From assembly GCF_016107535.1 (NCBI RefSeq), contig NZ_JABASQ010000009.1, positions 29,025 through 93,024 on the forward strand: DNA of 64,000 bases, in the 5' to 3' direction. A program made the position numbers and the translations under genes. Below the pieces are notes generated by a model. It saw only the letters and a list, made by a program, of their open reading frames with translations. It was not told the origin of the DNA and searched no databases. Shown here piece after piece: positions 17,711 to 28,447 of this stretch (within the stretch, counting starts at the first letter, position 1; every line of letters starts with the position of its first letter). The DNA is from Psychrobacter cibarius (GTDB lineage: Bacteria; Pseudomonadota; Gammaproteobacteria; Pseudomonadales; Moraxellaceae).

Positions 17711-19870
17711 TTACGCGGTGGCGTAAAAGGTCTCGCCTGCTGCTGCCATGTCGCGAATCTTTTGCGGGGCTTCATAGGCTTTGCCAAGGTACGCGTATTT
17801 TTCACACAGTGCCAAGTAGTTATCTAGACCCATTTGGTCGATATAACGGCAAGGTCCACCGCGGAATGGCGGGAAACCAACGCCCATAATCATCGCCATA
17901 TCAGCTTCTGATGGCGTGCTGACGATGTTGTCTTCTAGGCAACGTACAGTCTCATTACAGAACGCTAGCATAGTGCGGTCAATAATCGCTTGATCTTCAA
18001 ACGTTTGCTTGTCGCTATCTGTGGTGGTTTTTAATAGCTCATAGGTGGCTTCATCAGCAACTTTCTTTGGCTTGCCGCGTTTGTCCATTTCATACTTGTA
18101 GAAACCAACGCCGTTTTTCTGACCTAGGCGTTTGTTTTCATATAAAAGCTCGATCGCGCCTTTATAATCAGGCTTCATGCGGTCAGGGAAACCTTCAGCC
18201 ATGACTTCTGCACCATGTACACCCGTATCTAAACCAACCACGTCGATTAGATAGGCAGGACCCATCGGCCAGCCGAATTTTTCCATGACTTTATCGACAT
18301 GAGCAAAATCCGCACCTTGCTTAAGGAGCAAATCAAAGGCACCAAAGTATGGGAACAACACACGGTTGACTAAGAAACCTGGGCAGTCGTTAACGACAAC
18401 AGGCACTTTACCCATTTTAGTAGCCAAGGCGACCGTAGTAGAAATGGCTTCTTCAGAGGACTTTTCACCACGAATAACTTCAACCAACGGCATACGGCTT
18501 ACTGGGTTAAAGAAATGCATACCAACGAAGTTTTCTGGACGCTCAAGTGCTTCAGCCAAGAAAGTAATAGAAATCGTTGACGTGTTTGACGCTAGGATAC
18601 AGTCGTCTTTTACTAGACCTTCTACTTCTTTAAGAACCGCACGCTTAACGTTTGGATTTTCTACGACTGCTTCGATAACGATATCAGTTTCAGCAAAGTC
18701 ACCATAGTTAAGCGTTGGACGGATACGGCTTAAGGTTTCGCCCATTTTTGCTGGGGTCATTTTGCCGCGATCGACCATTTTACCCAGTAATTTACTGGCT
18801 TCGCCCATACCAAGGTCTAATTGCTCAGACTTGATATCTTTCATGATGATTGGCAAGCCTTTACTGGCTGCCTGATAAGCGATACCGCCGCCCATGATAC
18901 CAGCGCCTAATACAGCTGCTTCATTGATCTCATGTGCTTTTTTGCTGTGCTGTTTGGCTAATTTTTTAACCAACTGATCGCTTAAGAACAAACCAACCAA
19001 GCTTTCTGCTTGTGGGGTTTTCGCCGCTTTTGCAAAACCAGCCGCTTCTACTTCAATCGCTTTATCACGTGGTAAATTAACGTGTTTTTCCATCGCAGCG
19101 ATAGCAAGTGCTGGCGCAGGATATTGCTTCGGATTGGCTTTAGCAAAGATCATACCTTTTGCACTGTTAAACGCCATAGCTTGCTCAAGCTGATTTAATT
19201 TAACTGGATTCAGCTTCTCTTCACGCTTCGCTTTCCAATCAAGCTCACCTGAGATACATTTTTTGACCAAATCAATAGCCGCATCTTGCAAGTCATCAGC
19301 AGCAACGGTCGCATCAACCAAGCCCAGTTTTAGGGCATCAAGTGGTTTCTTTGGTGTACCAGTCGCAATCAACTCAAGCGCATTATCGATACCGATGACA
19401 CGCGTACTACGAACCGTACCACCAAAACCTGGGAAGATACCCAATTGCGTTTCTGGTAGACCGATGATGGCTTTGTCGCTCATGACGCGATATTCACAAA
19501 CCAAGGTCATCTCACAACCACCGCCAAGCGCCGCGCCATTGATGGCCGCTACTTTCGGGAAAGGCAGGTCTTCAAAGCGATTAAAGGCGTCATTAATATT
19601 AATAACCCAATCTTTAATCTCTTCTTCTGGCTGTTTAAAAGACGCCACAAATTCTGTAATGTCAGCACCAGCAATAAACACGCCTTTGCTCGAAGTAACA
19701 ATTAAACCCTTAACGTCATCGGCTTTTTCTAAAGCAGTAACGGCTTCACCAAATTGCTTATTGGTTTCAGCATCAAACTTGTTCACGCTCTCATTTTCGG
19801 CGTTGTACTGCATGTTGGCGATGCCATCCTCTAGCATTGTCACCGTGATGCGATTTCCTTGGTATACCAT
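17711..19870 (-). CDS. fadB: Fatty acid oxidation complex subunit alpha
   Basis: The 719-aa multifunctional protein has an N-terminal enoyl-CoA hydratase/isomerase domain ([10 protein letters not shown] near 66-76 and [10 protein letters not shown] near 114-123) and C-terminal 3-hydroxyacyl-CoA dehydrogenase domains, with NAD-binding motif [12 protein letters not shown] near residue 323 and [15 protein letters not shown]. It carries out hydration, isomerisation and dehydrogenation steps of beta-oxidation and pairs with FadA. Length is normal for FadB. AAGGAG precedes the ATG. The upstream 790 bp is non-coding and presumably holds the promoter; no FadR or PsrA site was recognised with confidence. 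Confidence 0.93.
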   Translation of the reverse strand: MVYQGNRITVTMLEDGIANMQYNAENESVNKFDAETNKQFGEAVTALEKADDVKGLIVTSSKGVFIAGADITEFVASFKQPEEEIKDWVININDAFNRFEDLPFPKVAAINGAALGGGCEMTLVCEYRVMSDKAIIGLPETQLGIFPGFGGTVRSTRVIGIDNALELIATGTPKKPLDALKLGLVDATVAADDLQDAAIDLVKKCISGELDWKAKREEKLNPVKLNQLEQAMAFNSAKGMIFAKANPKQYPAPALAIAAMEKHVNLPRDKAIEVEAAGFAKAAKTPQAESLVGLFLSDQLVKKLAKQHSKKAHEINEAAVLGAGIMGGGIAYQAASKGLPIIMKDIKSEQLDLGMGEASKLLGKMVDRGKMTPAKMGETLSRIRPTLNYGDFAETDIVIEAVVENPNVKRAVLKEVEGLVKDDCILASNTSTISITFLAEALERPENFVGMHFFNPVSRMPLVEVIRGEKSSEEAISTTVALATKMGKVPVVVNDCPGFLVNRVLFPYFGAFDLLLKQGADFAHVDKVMEKFGWPMGPAYLIDVVGLDTGVHGAEVMAEGFPDRMKPDYKGAIELLYENKRLGQKNGVGFYKYEMDKRGKPKKVADEATYELLKTTTDSDKQTFEDQAIIDRTMLAFCNETVRCLEDNIVSTPSEADMAMIMGVGFPPFRGGPCRYIDQMGLDNYLALCEKYAYLGKAYEAPQKIRDMAAAGETFYATA

Positions 19871-19902
19871 TTGGAACTCCTTGCTATATAACGAAAGCTA
19901 CG

Positions 19903-19947
19903 TTTTAAAATTAAAAGTTTTAAAATTAAAAGTTTTAAAATTAAAGT
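19903..19947. repeat. 15-bp tandem repeat, three units, upstream of fadB
   Basis: Units TTTTAAAATTAAAAG start at 19903 and 19918 (identical) and 19933 (last two bases differ). They lie in the probable promoter/leader of fadB, 33 bp before its start codon. Confidence 0.9.
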
Positions 19948-20658
19948 ATATAGCCAGTTATTGTTAGTAAAACGAGTAATAACACTGCCAATATACTGTG
20001 TTATAAAGTCAGTATAGAGTAAGCAGTGAAGATGTCTTTATTATCCAGCGCTCATGGTTATATATTCATTTTTTATGCTTAATGTTACCGCGTTAGCACA
20101 AGTGAATACGGCGCTTCATTTATATATATTGTGACCAGTACTGATATTGAACATACTAACATTAAAAATATGGACTGAGAGTTGAGCAAATTTTTCGCTG
20201 AAATAAGCTCGCAAACCTCTAGCCCTGAATCATCAGATCATTTTTACGCCAATTAGTGTAGGGGATTATGCCCCTAACTGTCACAAGCTAATACCATACT
20301 CGCAAGTCACTCTTAAATCAGCAGCAGCCCTTTACCTGACTAGTAATGTGCTTTAAGTGACGGTTTGTATACTGAAATTGTATACTAAAAATTCGTCTTT
20401 TAAAGATTATAATGACAGATGCCTATCATCACACGCCGTCACACGCTTAACTTGATTCTTTATCAAAACATATCCACTGACTAAGTTAAATCACCAATAC
20501 GTAACGAGGGCTTGTTGCATTATTTCGGTGTACTTAATCTAATTTTTAATAGTAAGCTGCCAAAAATATGGCATTGATGATGCTCAGCCCATAAGCTATA
20601 TAATCTATCATGCTACACTAGCGATATTTTTATTATTCACCTGATAAATGGTTGGGTT
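19948..20658. other. Long intergenic region between fadB and ispA
   Basis: About 700 bp of non-coding DNA between divergent genes. I see a palindrome TAGGGG-ATTATG-CCCCTA near 20259-20276 and a direct repeat of GTATACT near 20367-20386, but no ORF with a plausible start and no recognisable RNA. It should contain both promoters. Confidence 0.5.
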
Positions 20659-21756
20659 ATGACTGTTTCTTCTACGCCAAGCTTTATACCTGAAAGCCTT
20701 ATGCCTTCAAGACTTGTATCTTTTACTAGCTTTAATAACAACACCGAGCAATTTCATAGCGCCGTGCGGGTGCAACTTGCACAAGATATAGACGTGCTGT
20801 TTGAGTATGCCAACCTGCCAAGCCCGTTGATTGATGCCTGCCGTTATGTGATGACCGGTCAAGGTAAATTGGTGCGTCCACTATTGGTCGCCAGCGCCTT
20901 TGATAGTGTCAATCAAAGCAATGCTAATGACAATACAGATAAAAGCACTGACAATAAAAACAGCATGGCTAACGCTGATGGTTTGGAAGCTCTATTAGAA
21001 AACGACTCCAATTATGATATGGCGCGCCGTGCGGCATTGGCGGTGGAGCTGCTGCATACCTATTCATTAGTACATGACGACTTGCCCTGTATGGACGATG
21101 ATGACTTGCGCCGTGGTCAGCCGACAGCGCATATCGTCTTTGAAGAATCGACCGCCCTACTCGCTGGCGACGTGCTACAGACGCTCGCCTTTGAAGTATT
21201 GACCGCAGAGCTGCCAACCTTTGCGCCTTATAATTCAGCTATCGCCAGCCAGCTCATCGCAATATTTGCGCCACGTGCACGGCGTATGGTTTCTGGTCAA
21301 ATGCTTGACCTGAATGCTGAGGCTAGTGCTAATATTTCACAAGGCGATCTAGAAGCTATCCACCGTGATAAAACTGGCGCATTGATTGAAGCCGCTATGC
21401 TTATGGGCGGCATCTGTGCTGGTGCGACCGCTCCGCAGCGTATGGCATTACAAGAGTGCGCCCAACATATTGGTCTCGCCTTTCAGGTTCAAGACGATAT
21501 TTTAGACGTCACGACCTCTACTGATACCCTTGGCAAACCTGCTGGCAGCGATGAAAAATTAGACAAATCTACTTATGTGAAATTGATGGGTGTCGAAAAC
21601 GCGACTAGCTATGCGCAATCGCTATTTAATGACGGACGCACAGCCATCATTCGTGAAATGAGTCGTCATGAATCAAGCAGTAGCGAGCTTCGCAATGACG
21701 CAAACAATGATGCTTTACTGGCATTAATAGAATGGCTATGGGCACGTAAAAAATAG
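20659..21756 (+). CDS. ispA: Farnesyl diphosphate synthase (polyprenyl synthetase family)
   Basis: The enzyme condenses IPP with DMAPP/GPP to make farnesyl diphosphate for quinone and undecaprenyl synthesis. The first aspartate-rich motif is DDLPCMDDDDLRRG (residues 140-152) and the second is QVQDDILDV (near 277); GQGKLVRP at 67-74 binds the diphosphate. At 365 aa it is longer than the usual about 300, owing to an N-terminal extension of roughly 20 residues and a low-complexity Asn/Asp/Ser insert (about 84-118) between helices. An internal ATG at codon 15 is an alternative start. Ribosome-binding signal is weak. Confidence 0.9.
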   Translation: MTVSSTPSFIPESLMPSRLVSFTSFNNNTEQFHSAVRVQLAQDIDVLFEYANLPSPLIDACRYVMTGQGKLVRPLLVASAFDSVNQSNANDNTDKSTDNKNSMANADGLEALLENDSNYDMARRAALAVELLHTYSLVHDDLPCMDDDDLRRGQPTAHIVFEESTALLAGDVLQTLAFEVLTAELPTFAPYNSAIASQLIAIFAPRARRMVSGQMLDLNAEASANISQGDLEAIHRDKTGALIEAAMLMGGICAGATAPQRMALQECAQHIGLAFQVQDDILDVTTSTDTLGKPAGSDEKLDKSTYVKLMGVENATSYAQSLFNDGRTAIIREMSRHESSSSELRNDANNDALLALIEWLWARKK

Positions 21757-21797
21757 CCAAAAATTTAACCATCAAAGAACGGTAATGAGTGGTCAAC

Positions 21798-22616
21798 ATG
21801 GACAGTAACCCTATCCCGCGTATTTATCTTGGCACTGGTGGCTATAGCGATACCGATTTGCTCGGTACGCTGTATCCAACTGGCACAAAGAAAACGGACT
21901 TCTTACGCGAGTACGCCAAGCAATACGGCGCAGTTGAGATTAATAGCACCTTTTACGCGCCCATCGGGCAAAAAGCCTTTGCTGGCATGGTCGATAAAGC
22001 CTACGTGCAAGCAGACAGTGAGTTGAAGTTCGCGGTCAAACTGCATCAAGACTTTACTCATGCGCGCAAGGGCACAGCCGAACATGCGCAAGCGTTTTTA
22101 AATGCCCTATCCCCGCTTATCGAAGCCAACGCTCTCGCGCCACTACTACTGCAATTCCCACACGGCTTTGATCGTACCCGCGAGCATCGTCTATATCTGG
22201 CAAACCTGGTCAGTTGGTTTCAAGATTATCCACTAGCCGTTGAGTTTCGTCATAATGGTTGGCATACCCCGCAAGTGGTCGATAGTTTTGTCAAACAAGG
22301 TCTGATTTGGTGTAGCGTTGATTATCCCAAAGTCAGTGGTCTACCACCGTCACGATTGATATTTACCGAGCGCACGGGCTATCTGCGTATGCATGGTAAC
22401 AATCTAAACTGGTGGGATGCGATGAGTGCCGCTGACCGCCATGATTATCGCTATAGCGAGGCGGAAATGCAGGACTGGGCGCAAGCGATTGCCAATCAGC
22501 GTCAGCATTTTGATACGCTGTATATTTTCTTTCAAAATACCGTTAATGCGCATGCTTATTATAATATTGCGATGTTAAGAGAAGCGTTGGGTAGGTTTGA
22601 ATTTGAGGTGTTGTAG
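21798..22616 (+). CDS. DUF72 family protein (YecE-like)
   Basis: The 272-aa protein matches the DUF72 TIM-barrel family: YLGTGGYSD at the start, EINSTFY near 53, LLLQFPHGF, AVEFRHNGWH and the C-terminal LYIFFQNTVNAHAYYNI. Family members have no agreed activity, although structures resemble endonuclease-IV-like barrels. I start at the ATG at 21798; a GTG at 21789 would add three residues, and neither has a strong Shine-Dalgarno. It begins 41 bp after ispA on the same strand, so the two may be co-transcribed. Confidence 0.85.
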   Translation: MDSNPIPRIYLGTGGYSDTDLLGTLYPTGTKKTDFLREYAKQYGAVEINSTFYAPIGQKAFAGMVDKAYVQADSELKFAVKLHQDFTHARKGTAEHAQAFLNALSPLIEANALAPLLLQFPHGFDRTREHRLYLANLVSWFQDYPLAVEFRHNGWHTPQVVDSFVKQGLIWCSVDYPKVSGLPPSRLIFTERTGYLRMHGNNLNWWDAMSAADRHDYRYSEAEMQDWAQAIANQRQHFDTLYIFFQNTVNAHAYYNIAMLREALGRFEFEVL

Positions 22617-22750
22617 CTTCTAAAGTTTGTTACTAGCGACTGACTCGTATATTCTCAGAGTCTATTACTTTGAAAACAAATATATAAATCTGTACGGACT
22701 TTTAATATCGTTCTTATCAACTGTAATTATTAGAATAACTGGAAGAAAGT

Positions 22751-23437
22751 ATGTCAAATATAGAGCTTTTAGCTTTAATCGCTTCAATAGCCTCTTTAAT
22801 ACTCGCTGTTGGAGCGATTTGGTTATCTTTAGTGTTTTTTAAAATGTCAGATGCATCTTCCAAGGTCACAACTAAGGCTGCATCTGATATTGACGCTAGT
22901 GTACAGAAGCTAGAGAAACTTTTCGATAAGCTTTACTCAGATACATTTTCTATGGTGAAAGATACAGTTTCTGATATGAGAAACCATATTTGGAATGGGG
23001 ATGATAGTATTAGTTCTAATAAGGATATTAAAAATAATATCTTAGAAGAAGCTGAACGAAAGTCAGAAGAAAAAATTCAAGGTATTAAGTCAGTTTTTGA
23101 TAATAAGTTGACCGAAATATTACGAAAGCAAGAAATCGCTGATAATAAAGTTTCAGGATTGGGCAATGAGTTAGAAAACTTATTAGAAAATGCCATACAA
23201 ACTTCTAGTATGGTAGAAAGTGAAACACGTGAAGAGATATTGCAAAATAATATCATAAAGGTAATTGACGGATTACAAAGAACAAACAAGGTTGTTGTAG
23301 CCGATGATATAGTTCAAAAATTGGATGGATTTTTCCATGAGATGGATGTTGTCAATGAATTACAAAAAATGAATACATCTGGTATATTGGCTTTCAATGG
23401 CAGTCTGCAACCTGAAACAATAGTCAGAATGAAATAA
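22751..23437 (+). CDS. Hypothetical coiled-coil membrane protein
   Basis: I do not recognise the family. The 228-aa protein has one N-terminal membrane helix (about residues 5-30, LLALIASIASLILAVGAIWL) and then a charged, Lys/Glu-rich region that looks largely helical and coiled-coil (about 50-165), with low-complexity base use and lower GC than its neighbours. No catalytic motif is seen. The ATG has GGAAG eight bases upstream, and a good terminator follows, so it looks like a real expressed gene. A single helix with a long cytoplasmic coiled coil suggests a scaffold or a partner protein, but that is speculation. Confidence 0.6.
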   Translation: MSNIELLALIASIASLILAVGAIWLSLVFFKMSDASSKVTTKAASDIDASVQKLEKLFDKLYSDTFSMVKDTVSDMRNHIWNGDDSISSNKDIKNNILEEAERKSEEKIQGIKSVFDNKLTEILRKQEIADNKVSGLGNELENLLENAIQTSSMVESETREEILQNNIIKVIDGLQRTNKVVVADDIVQKLDGFFHEMDVVNELQKMNTSGILAFNGSLQPETIVRMK

Positions 23438-23467
23438 AAAAGGACGCCTCTCAGCGTCCTTTTTTAT
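23436..23467. terminator. Bidirectional terminator between coiled-coil gene and sodB
   Basis: AGGACGC/GCGTCCT stem around CTCTCA, with an A-run before and T-run after. Confidence 0.85.
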
Positions 23468-23492
23468 TAATCAAATACTTAGTGGTTAAAGA

Positions 23493-24122
23493 TTACTCTT
23501 CAACACCAGCATCTTGACCTTTATATTTTGCGTTTGCGTAGTCCCAGTTCACTAGTTTGTCTAGGAACGTATCAACATAGTCAGGACGACGGTTACGATA
23601 ATCGATGTAGTAAGCATGTTCCCATACATCACAAGTCAATACAGCAACTTGGTCATGTGCAAGTGGTGTATCAGCGTTAGCCGTTTTGGCGATAGACAGT
23701 TTGCCACCGACTTTATCAGCAACTAACCATGCCCAACCTGAACCAAACTGAGTCAATGCTGCATTTTTGAACTCTTCACGGAACTTGTCATAGCTACCGA
23801 AATCTTCTTCGATTTTAGCTTTTAGATCGCCAGTAGGTTCGCCGCCGCCGTTCGTTGGCGTCATGCAGTTCCAATAGAACGTGTGGTTCCATACTTGGGC
23901 CGCTTGGTTGAACATACCTTGCTTGCTATCATCGTTAGCAGTCGCTAGGATGATTTCTGGCAATGTTTTGTCTTCTAGACCAGAACCAGGTAGCAATTCG
24001 TTAAGCTTAGTTACGTATGCATTGTGATGCTTGTCGTGATGGTATTCTAGCGTCTCGGCACTGATATGTGGCTCTAGTGCGTCTTTTGCATATGGTAGTT
24101 CTGGCAATGTAATGTTTGACAT
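23493..24122 (-). CDS. sodB: Superoxide dismutase, iron-type
   Basis: The 209-aa enzyme converts superoxide to oxygen and hydrogen peroxide in the cytoplasm. Metal ligands are present: a first His in the YHHDKHH segment (about 27-33), His in AAQVWNHTFYW, and Asp/His in DVWEHAYYIDY. The AQVWNHTFYW context and WNH spacing resemble Fe-SODs, but Fe versus Mn use cannot be proved by sequence alone. No signal peptide is seen. The start has AAGGAT upstream. It is a single gene, convergent with the coiled-coil protein. Confidence 0.92.
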   Translation of the reverse strand: MSNITLPELPYAKDALEPHISAETLEYHHDKHHNAYVTKLNELLPGSGLEDKTLPEIILATANDDSKQGMFNQAAQVWNHTFYWNCMTPTNGGGEPTGDLKAKIEEDFGSYDKFREEFKNAALTQFGSGWAWLVADKVGGKLSIAKTANADTPLAHDQVAVLTCDVWEHAYYIDYRNRRPDYVDTFLDKLVNWDYANAKYKGQDAGVEE

Positions 24123-24677
24123 AGTTATTTTATCCTTGCTGTTTAGCCGTCATTTGATAAAAACTCATTATAGAAACTGAATTTTACGCTATTTTTACAC
24201 CGCAAAAAACACTATAAAATAGCGGACTAAATTGGCTGAGTTTATTGTTTGAAATGAATGTTATTGCTTAATACCGTTTATTGTTTAACACAGTATCACG
24301 TATTATTATGAATCCAAAATTAACTTACTTTTGTTACAGTTTGCTCAAAAGCCAAATGCTTGACTTCATAAGCATTTATTAACTTAATATTCACAAGCCA
24401 TAAGATATCATTCACGGTAGCTTGGCGGCTATTATAGCAACAGTAGCGACAAATATCAGTTACCAAATGTTATGGATAACACTGTTAGTATAGCCTTTGG
24501 ATGCCTATAGACTAAGCGCAGAATGCCTTGCCATGCCTATCGTGCTAGGCAATTAGCTGACTGATAAACTGATGAAATTGGCATTAAGAGACAGCTATAA
24601 TTTAAAAACTGACCATACTTTCAACAATGATACTTTCACTAACCATATTCTTAATAATGACATAACGGAATAACCCT
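24123..24677. other. Intergenic region between sodB and rdgB
   Basis: About 555 bp between divergent genes. It should hold the promoters of both. No tRNA, terminator or convincing small ORF was seen, and I could not confidently place a Fur site near sodB. Confidence 0.45.
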
Positions 24678-25331
24678 ATGAGCACCACGAATACCTCACG
24701 CTCCTCTACCCAATCGACCCCTGATAATCAATGGGTGCTCGCCAGTAATAATAAAGGCAAACTGGCTGAGTTTAAAAGGCTGTTTGCCGAGGCAGATTTG
24801 GATGTGACGATTATCCCGCAGGGTGAGCTTGATATCGAAGATGCAGTTGAGGATGGTTTAAGTTTTGTAGAAAACGCCATGATTAAAGCGCGTCATGCCA
24901 GCCGTATCAGCGGACTACCTGCGATTGCTGATGACTCAGGACTATGTGTGCCAGTATTAGGTAACGCACCGGGCATCTATTCTGCTCGCTATGCTGGTGA
25001 GCATGGTAATGATGATAAAAACAACATCAAGCTCATCGCTGACTTGCAGCCTATCCGTGATGCGCAAGCTAACAAACCTATTAAAGGGTTATTTGTTTGC
25101 GTACTGGCGATGGTGCGCCATGCTGATGATCCGCTACCGATTATCGCGCAAGGTCTATGGCAGGGTGAGATTTTAGAGACAGCGCATGGTGACGGTGGTT
25201 TTGGTTATGATCCGCTGTTTTGGTTGCCAGAGTTACAAGCTAGCGCCGCAAGCTTAAGTGCTGCTGATAAAAATAGCATCAGTCATCGTGGTCAGGCGAT
25301 TCAGCAATTATTGGCGCAGTTGCCGTTGTAG
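24678..25331 (+). CDS. rdgB: XTP/dITP diphosphatase (Ham1/RdgB family)
   Basis: The 217-aa enzyme hydrolyses deaminated purine nucleotides (dITP, XTP) so they do not enter DNA. The family motifs are present: ASNNKGKLAEFKRL near residue 22, the catalytic DDSGLCV near 81, GGFGYDPLFW near 172, and a C-terminal SHRGQA. The N-terminus has a Ser/Thr-rich tail of roughly 17 residues. The start ATG follows a weak AACGGAATAACC leader. It is a single gene upstream of the tig region. Confidence 0.92.
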   Translation: MSTTNTSRSSTQSTPDNQWVLASNNKGKLAEFKRLFAEADLDVTIIPQGELDIEDAVEDGLSFVENAMIKARHASRISGLPAIADDSGLCVPVLGNAPGIYSARYAGEHGNDDKNNIKLIADLQPIRDAQANKPIKGLFVCVLAMVRHADDPLPIIAQGLWQGEILETAHGDGGFGYDPLFWLPELQASAASLSAADKNSISHRGQAIQQLLAQLPL

Positions 25332-25835
25332 ATAACCCCTAAAACCTATAGTCGATTCAATTTATTCCTTTAGCTATTACAAGAAAGTCGAGCACAGAGG
25401 CACAAATCGTAGTTTAAGCAAGATTGACGATGTAGCAGATTCAAAGGGAATGGACGATAAAGAGATAATTTTTACTTTAATAAACAGATAGATTATACTG
25501 TTCTACTTTTAAAATTTTGTTGAAAGCCGTTATTTGTCTGTATAATTCACCAAAAAGCGTTATTATGCGGTGCATTAACGGTTTATGATTGATATCTGAT
25601 AGCGCCTATTACTAAGATAACCGTTTCACATTTTAGTATCAGTCAGCGCCAGTGGTGACCAAAGGCGATTGCTCAAGGTACTGACTTTGACATTGCGCGC
25701 TATCGCTATCCCCTATTTATTCCAACGGCAACCCATGGTACACGCCCGTAATTTGAGGCACGGTTTGTCTATTACCATTTAACCCTAAGTACTATTTAAT
25801 CAAACGTACTATTTAATCCTAAAGGTGTAATTAAC
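25332..25835. other. Intergenic region and long leader upstream of tig
   Basis: About 500 bp without an ORF. It contains a consensus -10 hexamer (25541-25546), which would give tig a leader of about 280 nt if that promoter is used. No RNA gene was recognised. Confidence 0.45.
25522..25546 (+). promoter_or_regulatory. Candidate promoter for tig
   Basis: A consensus TATAAT (25541-25546) has a TTGAAA-like -35 only 15 bp away, or TTGTTG at 18 bp. The -10 is good, the -35 uncertain. Confidence 0.35.
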
Positions 25836-27179
25836 ATGGCTACAGATTTACAAGTCACAACCAACAAGTTATCTAATAAAGAAACCCAATTGACAGTTAA
25901 AGTACCTGTCGAAAAAATTCAAAACAAAGTCGAAGGTCGTATTCGCCAAGTTGCGAAAACTGCCAAGATTGACGGTTTCCGTAAAGGTAACGTCCCTATG
26001 TCACATATCCGTTCACAGTACGGTGCTGGCATTCAACAAGAAGTCATCAACGATGTGATCCGTGATACCGTTTTTGAAGCGATCAAATCTGAAGACATCC
26101 GCGCGGTTGGCATGCCTAACATCGACGACGTAAAACTTGAAGATGATTTCTTGGTTTATCAAGCCACTGTTGAAATCTTCCCAGAAGTAGACGTGCAAGG
26201 TATCAATGAGATCGAAGTTGAGCGTCACACGGCTAAAGTAAGCGAAGAAGACGTCGACACTATGATCGAAAACCTTCAAAAGCAACGTGAAGAATTCGTT
26301 GAGAAAAAAGGTAAAGCGGACAAAGGCAATCAAGTAACTTTTGACTTTGAAGGCTCTATCGATGGCGAAAAATTCGAAGGCGGTTCTGCTGAAGATTTCA
26401 AACTGGTTATCGGTAGCAACCAGATGATCCCAGGTTTTGAAGCGGGTATCAAAGGCATGAAAGCTGGCGAAGAAAAAACTATCGACGTAACTTTCCCAGA
26501 AGATTATCAAGCTGAGAACCTAGCTGGCAAAGAAGCACAGTTCAAAATCAACGTAAAATTGGTTGAAAAATCTAAGCTACCTGAAATCGACGATGCGTTC
26601 CTTGAGCTATTCGGTGTAAAAGAAGGCGGCGTTGAGAAGCTGAAAGAAGATGTACGCAAAAACATGGAACGCGAAATCAAAAACGCTGCGCGTAGCCAAG
26701 TTAAGCAAGCGACTTTTGACGCATTGTTAGAAAAGAACGAGTTTGACGTACCAAATGCTATGCTAGAGCAAGAAATCGAGCGTCAACGCAACATGATGAT
26801 GCAACGTTTTTCTCAGCAGTTCGGTGCCAATGCTGATAGCTTTGATAAAGACATGCTGCCAAATGAGCTATTTGAAGAGCAAGCGCTACGTGCTGCCCGT
26901 CTTGGCATTATCGTTGCTCGCGTTATCGATACCAAAGGCTTAGAAGTCGATCAAGAACGCGTTGAAACCTTCATCAAAGAAGCCGCTGAAAACTACGAAG
27001 ATCCAAGCGAAGTAATCGAGTATTACACCAATGACAAGCAGCAGCGCGCGAACATTGAGTCTGTGGTACTAGAAGACCAAGTAGTTGATTATTTAATCGA
27101 GCAAGGCAAAGTAACTGACAAAGAAGTTAGCTACCAAGACCTATTAGCTGCACAGCAACAACAGCAGCAAGGCATGTAA
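25836..27179 (+). CDS. tig: Trigger factor
   Basis: The 447-aa ribosome-associated chaperone and prolyl isomerase has the N-terminal ribosome-binding region with the GFRKGNVP loop (near residue 47), a central FKBP-type domain (about 160-245, [14 protein letters not shown] to [10 protein letters not shown]) and a helical C-terminal domain ending in a Gln-rich tail ([10 protein letters not shown]). Length is normal. Strong AAAGGTG ribosome-binding site. It is the first of the conserved tig-clpP-clpX order, with its own terminator. Confidence 0.95.
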   Translation: MATDLQVTTNKLSNKETQLTVKVPVEKIQNKVEGRIRQVAKTAKIDGFRKGNVPMSHIRSQYGAGIQQEVINDVIRDTVFEAIKSEDIRAVGMPNIDDVKLEDDFLVYQATVEIFPEVDVQGINEIEVERHTAKVSEEDVDTMIENLQKQREEFVEKKGKADKGNQVTFDFEGSIDGEKFEGGSAEDFKLVIGSNQMIPGFEAGIKGMKAGEEKTIDVTFPEDYQAENLAGKEAQFKINVKLVEKSKLPEIDDAFLELFGVKEGGVEKLKEDVRKNMEREIKNAARSQVKQATFDALLEKNEFDVPNAMLEQEIERQRNMMMQRFSQQFGANADSFDKDMLPNELFEEQALRAARLGIIVARVIDTKGLEVDQERVETFIKEAAENYEDPSEVIEYYTNDKQQRANIESVVLEDQVVDYLIEQGKVTDKEVSYQDLLAAQQQQQQGM

Positions 27180-27193
27180 TTTAGTGAGATAAC

Positions 27194-27226
27194 TTAGCAA
27201 GTTGCCATTCAATGGCAACTTGCTAA
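27194..27226 (+). other. Strong stem-loop after tig
   Basis: A 16-bp perfect inverted repeat with a 1-base centre (TTAGCAAGTTGCCATT and its complement). It has no T-run, so it is more likely an mRNA 3'-end stabilising or processing hairpin than an intrinsic terminator. Confidence 0.7.
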
Positions 27227-27265
27227 TCTCAATCTAAACATGCTCTAACATAATGCTCTAACGCA

Positions 27266-27298
27266 ATGCTCTAACATATGTGTTAGGGCATTTTTATT
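27266..27298 (+). terminator. Terminator of tig
   Basis: ATGCTCTAACA/TGTTAGGGCAT (one G-T pair) around TATG, followed by TTTTTATT. Two further copies of the ATGCTCTAAC half-stem lie immediately upstream (from about 27239). Confidence 0.8.
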
Positions 27299-27627
27299 GG
27301 GGATTTATATGCTATCTTTATGGACAGTTTATCACCAAGCCCCTTGATAAATGGTTACAGACGCCTTATTAATAGTGAGTCAATCATTTTATTAATAGCA
27401 CTCATGTTATAAATAGAAAATTATTTTTCACATGAAAAAGTTACTATTGCCTCAATAAAAAAGTTACCATTAGCTCAATTATTTTTAGCGATATCTGGCG
27501 CTTATTATTTCAGCCAGCGAATATTATTAAAAAGCGGCAACATCTAGCATGATGAGCAGCCATAAAAGCGTAGCCGCTCGCTAGCTTCAATCCCTTTATT
27601 TTATGTACTTATAAACAGGACATCTTT
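27299..27627. other. Intergenic region between tig terminator and clpP
   Basis: About 330 bp, AT-rich, presumably containing the clpP promoter. I could not place a heat-shock promoter with confidence and saw no RNA gene. Confidence 0.4.
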
Positions 27628-28332
27628 ATGACAGATTATGATCGCATCACTGCCAACCCACATTTTGATATGCTGATGAGTGCGCACAATGACGCACAAG
27701 GCATGCAATATACCCAAAGCGCCCCTCAAGCTGCGCATGCAGCATTAGTGCCAATGGTCGTTGAACAATCCTCTCGCGGTGAACGCTCGTTTGATATTTT
27801 CTCTCGTCTATTGCGTGAGCGCGTTATCTTTTTGACCGGTCAAGTCGAAGACCATATGGCCAATCTAATCGTCGCACAGTTGCTATTTTTAGAAGCAGAA
27901 AACCCAGACAAAGACATTCATTTGTATATCAATTCACCAGGCGGCTCAGTGAGTGCAGGCTTGGCAATCTTTGATACCATGAACTTTATCAAACCTGAAG
28001 TATCGACCATCTGTATGGGCGGCGCTTATAGCATGGGTTCATTCTTATTAGCGGCTGGTCAAAAAGGCAAGCGTTACTCTCTTGCCAATGCTCGTGTCAT
28101 GATTCATCAGCCTTCAGGCGGCGCGCAAGGTCAAGCAACCGATATCGAAATTAATGCGCGTGAAATTCTAAAAACGCGTGCCCGTTTAAATGAGATTTTG
28201 GCAGAACGTACTGGTCAACCATTAGAGAAAATTGAAAAAGACGTTGAGCGTGACTTTTGGTTAGATGCGAAAGAAGCCAAAGAATACGGTCTGGTTGATG
28301 AAGTATTAGAGCGCCGCCCTACTTCTTTATAA
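27628..28332 (+). CDS. clpP: ATP-dependent Clp protease proteolytic subunit
   Basis: The 234-aa serine protease forms the tetradecameric chamber for ClpX/ClpA. The Ser is in [14 protein letters not shown] (about residue 135), the His in MIHQPSGG (about 160), and IYINSPGG marks the family. It has about 30 extra N-terminal residues relative to the mature enzyme, consistent with the usual propeptide ([19 protein letters not shown] begins the mature-like part). The GGAYSMGSF motif differs from the more common GQAASM but keeps the Ser. It is 115 bp upstream of clpX. Confidence 0.95.
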   Translation: MTDYDRITANPHFDMLMSAHNDAQGMQYTQSAPQAAHAALVPMVVEQSSRGERSFDIFSRLLRERVIFLTGQVEDHMANLIVAQLLFLEAENPDKDIHLYINSPGGSVSAGLAIFDTMNFIKPEVSTICMGGAYSMGSFLLAAGQKGKRYSLANARVMIHQPSGGAQGQATDIEINAREILKTRARLNEILAERTGQPLEKIEKDVERDFWLDAKEAKEYGLVDEVLERRPTSL

Positions 28333-28447
28333 TTACCGCATAAGAGCAAAAGCTTTGATGGGCATCAAAAGCCTGAGCGTTATACGTTTTGGCTTTGATG
28401 TAAAAAATCAAAATATTTGTAAGTTTTAAATTTTAGGAGCGCCTTTT

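Noticed and set aside
19263..19967. 234-codon ORF antisense to fadB
   Set aside because: It lies opposite the conserved coding sequence of fadB; its composition is a mirror of that gene and it has no start signal.
26013..26510. 165-codon ORF antisense to tig
   Set aside because: Mirror of the trigger factor coding sequence (Phe/Val/Asp-rich composition from the opposite strand of Glu/Lys codons).
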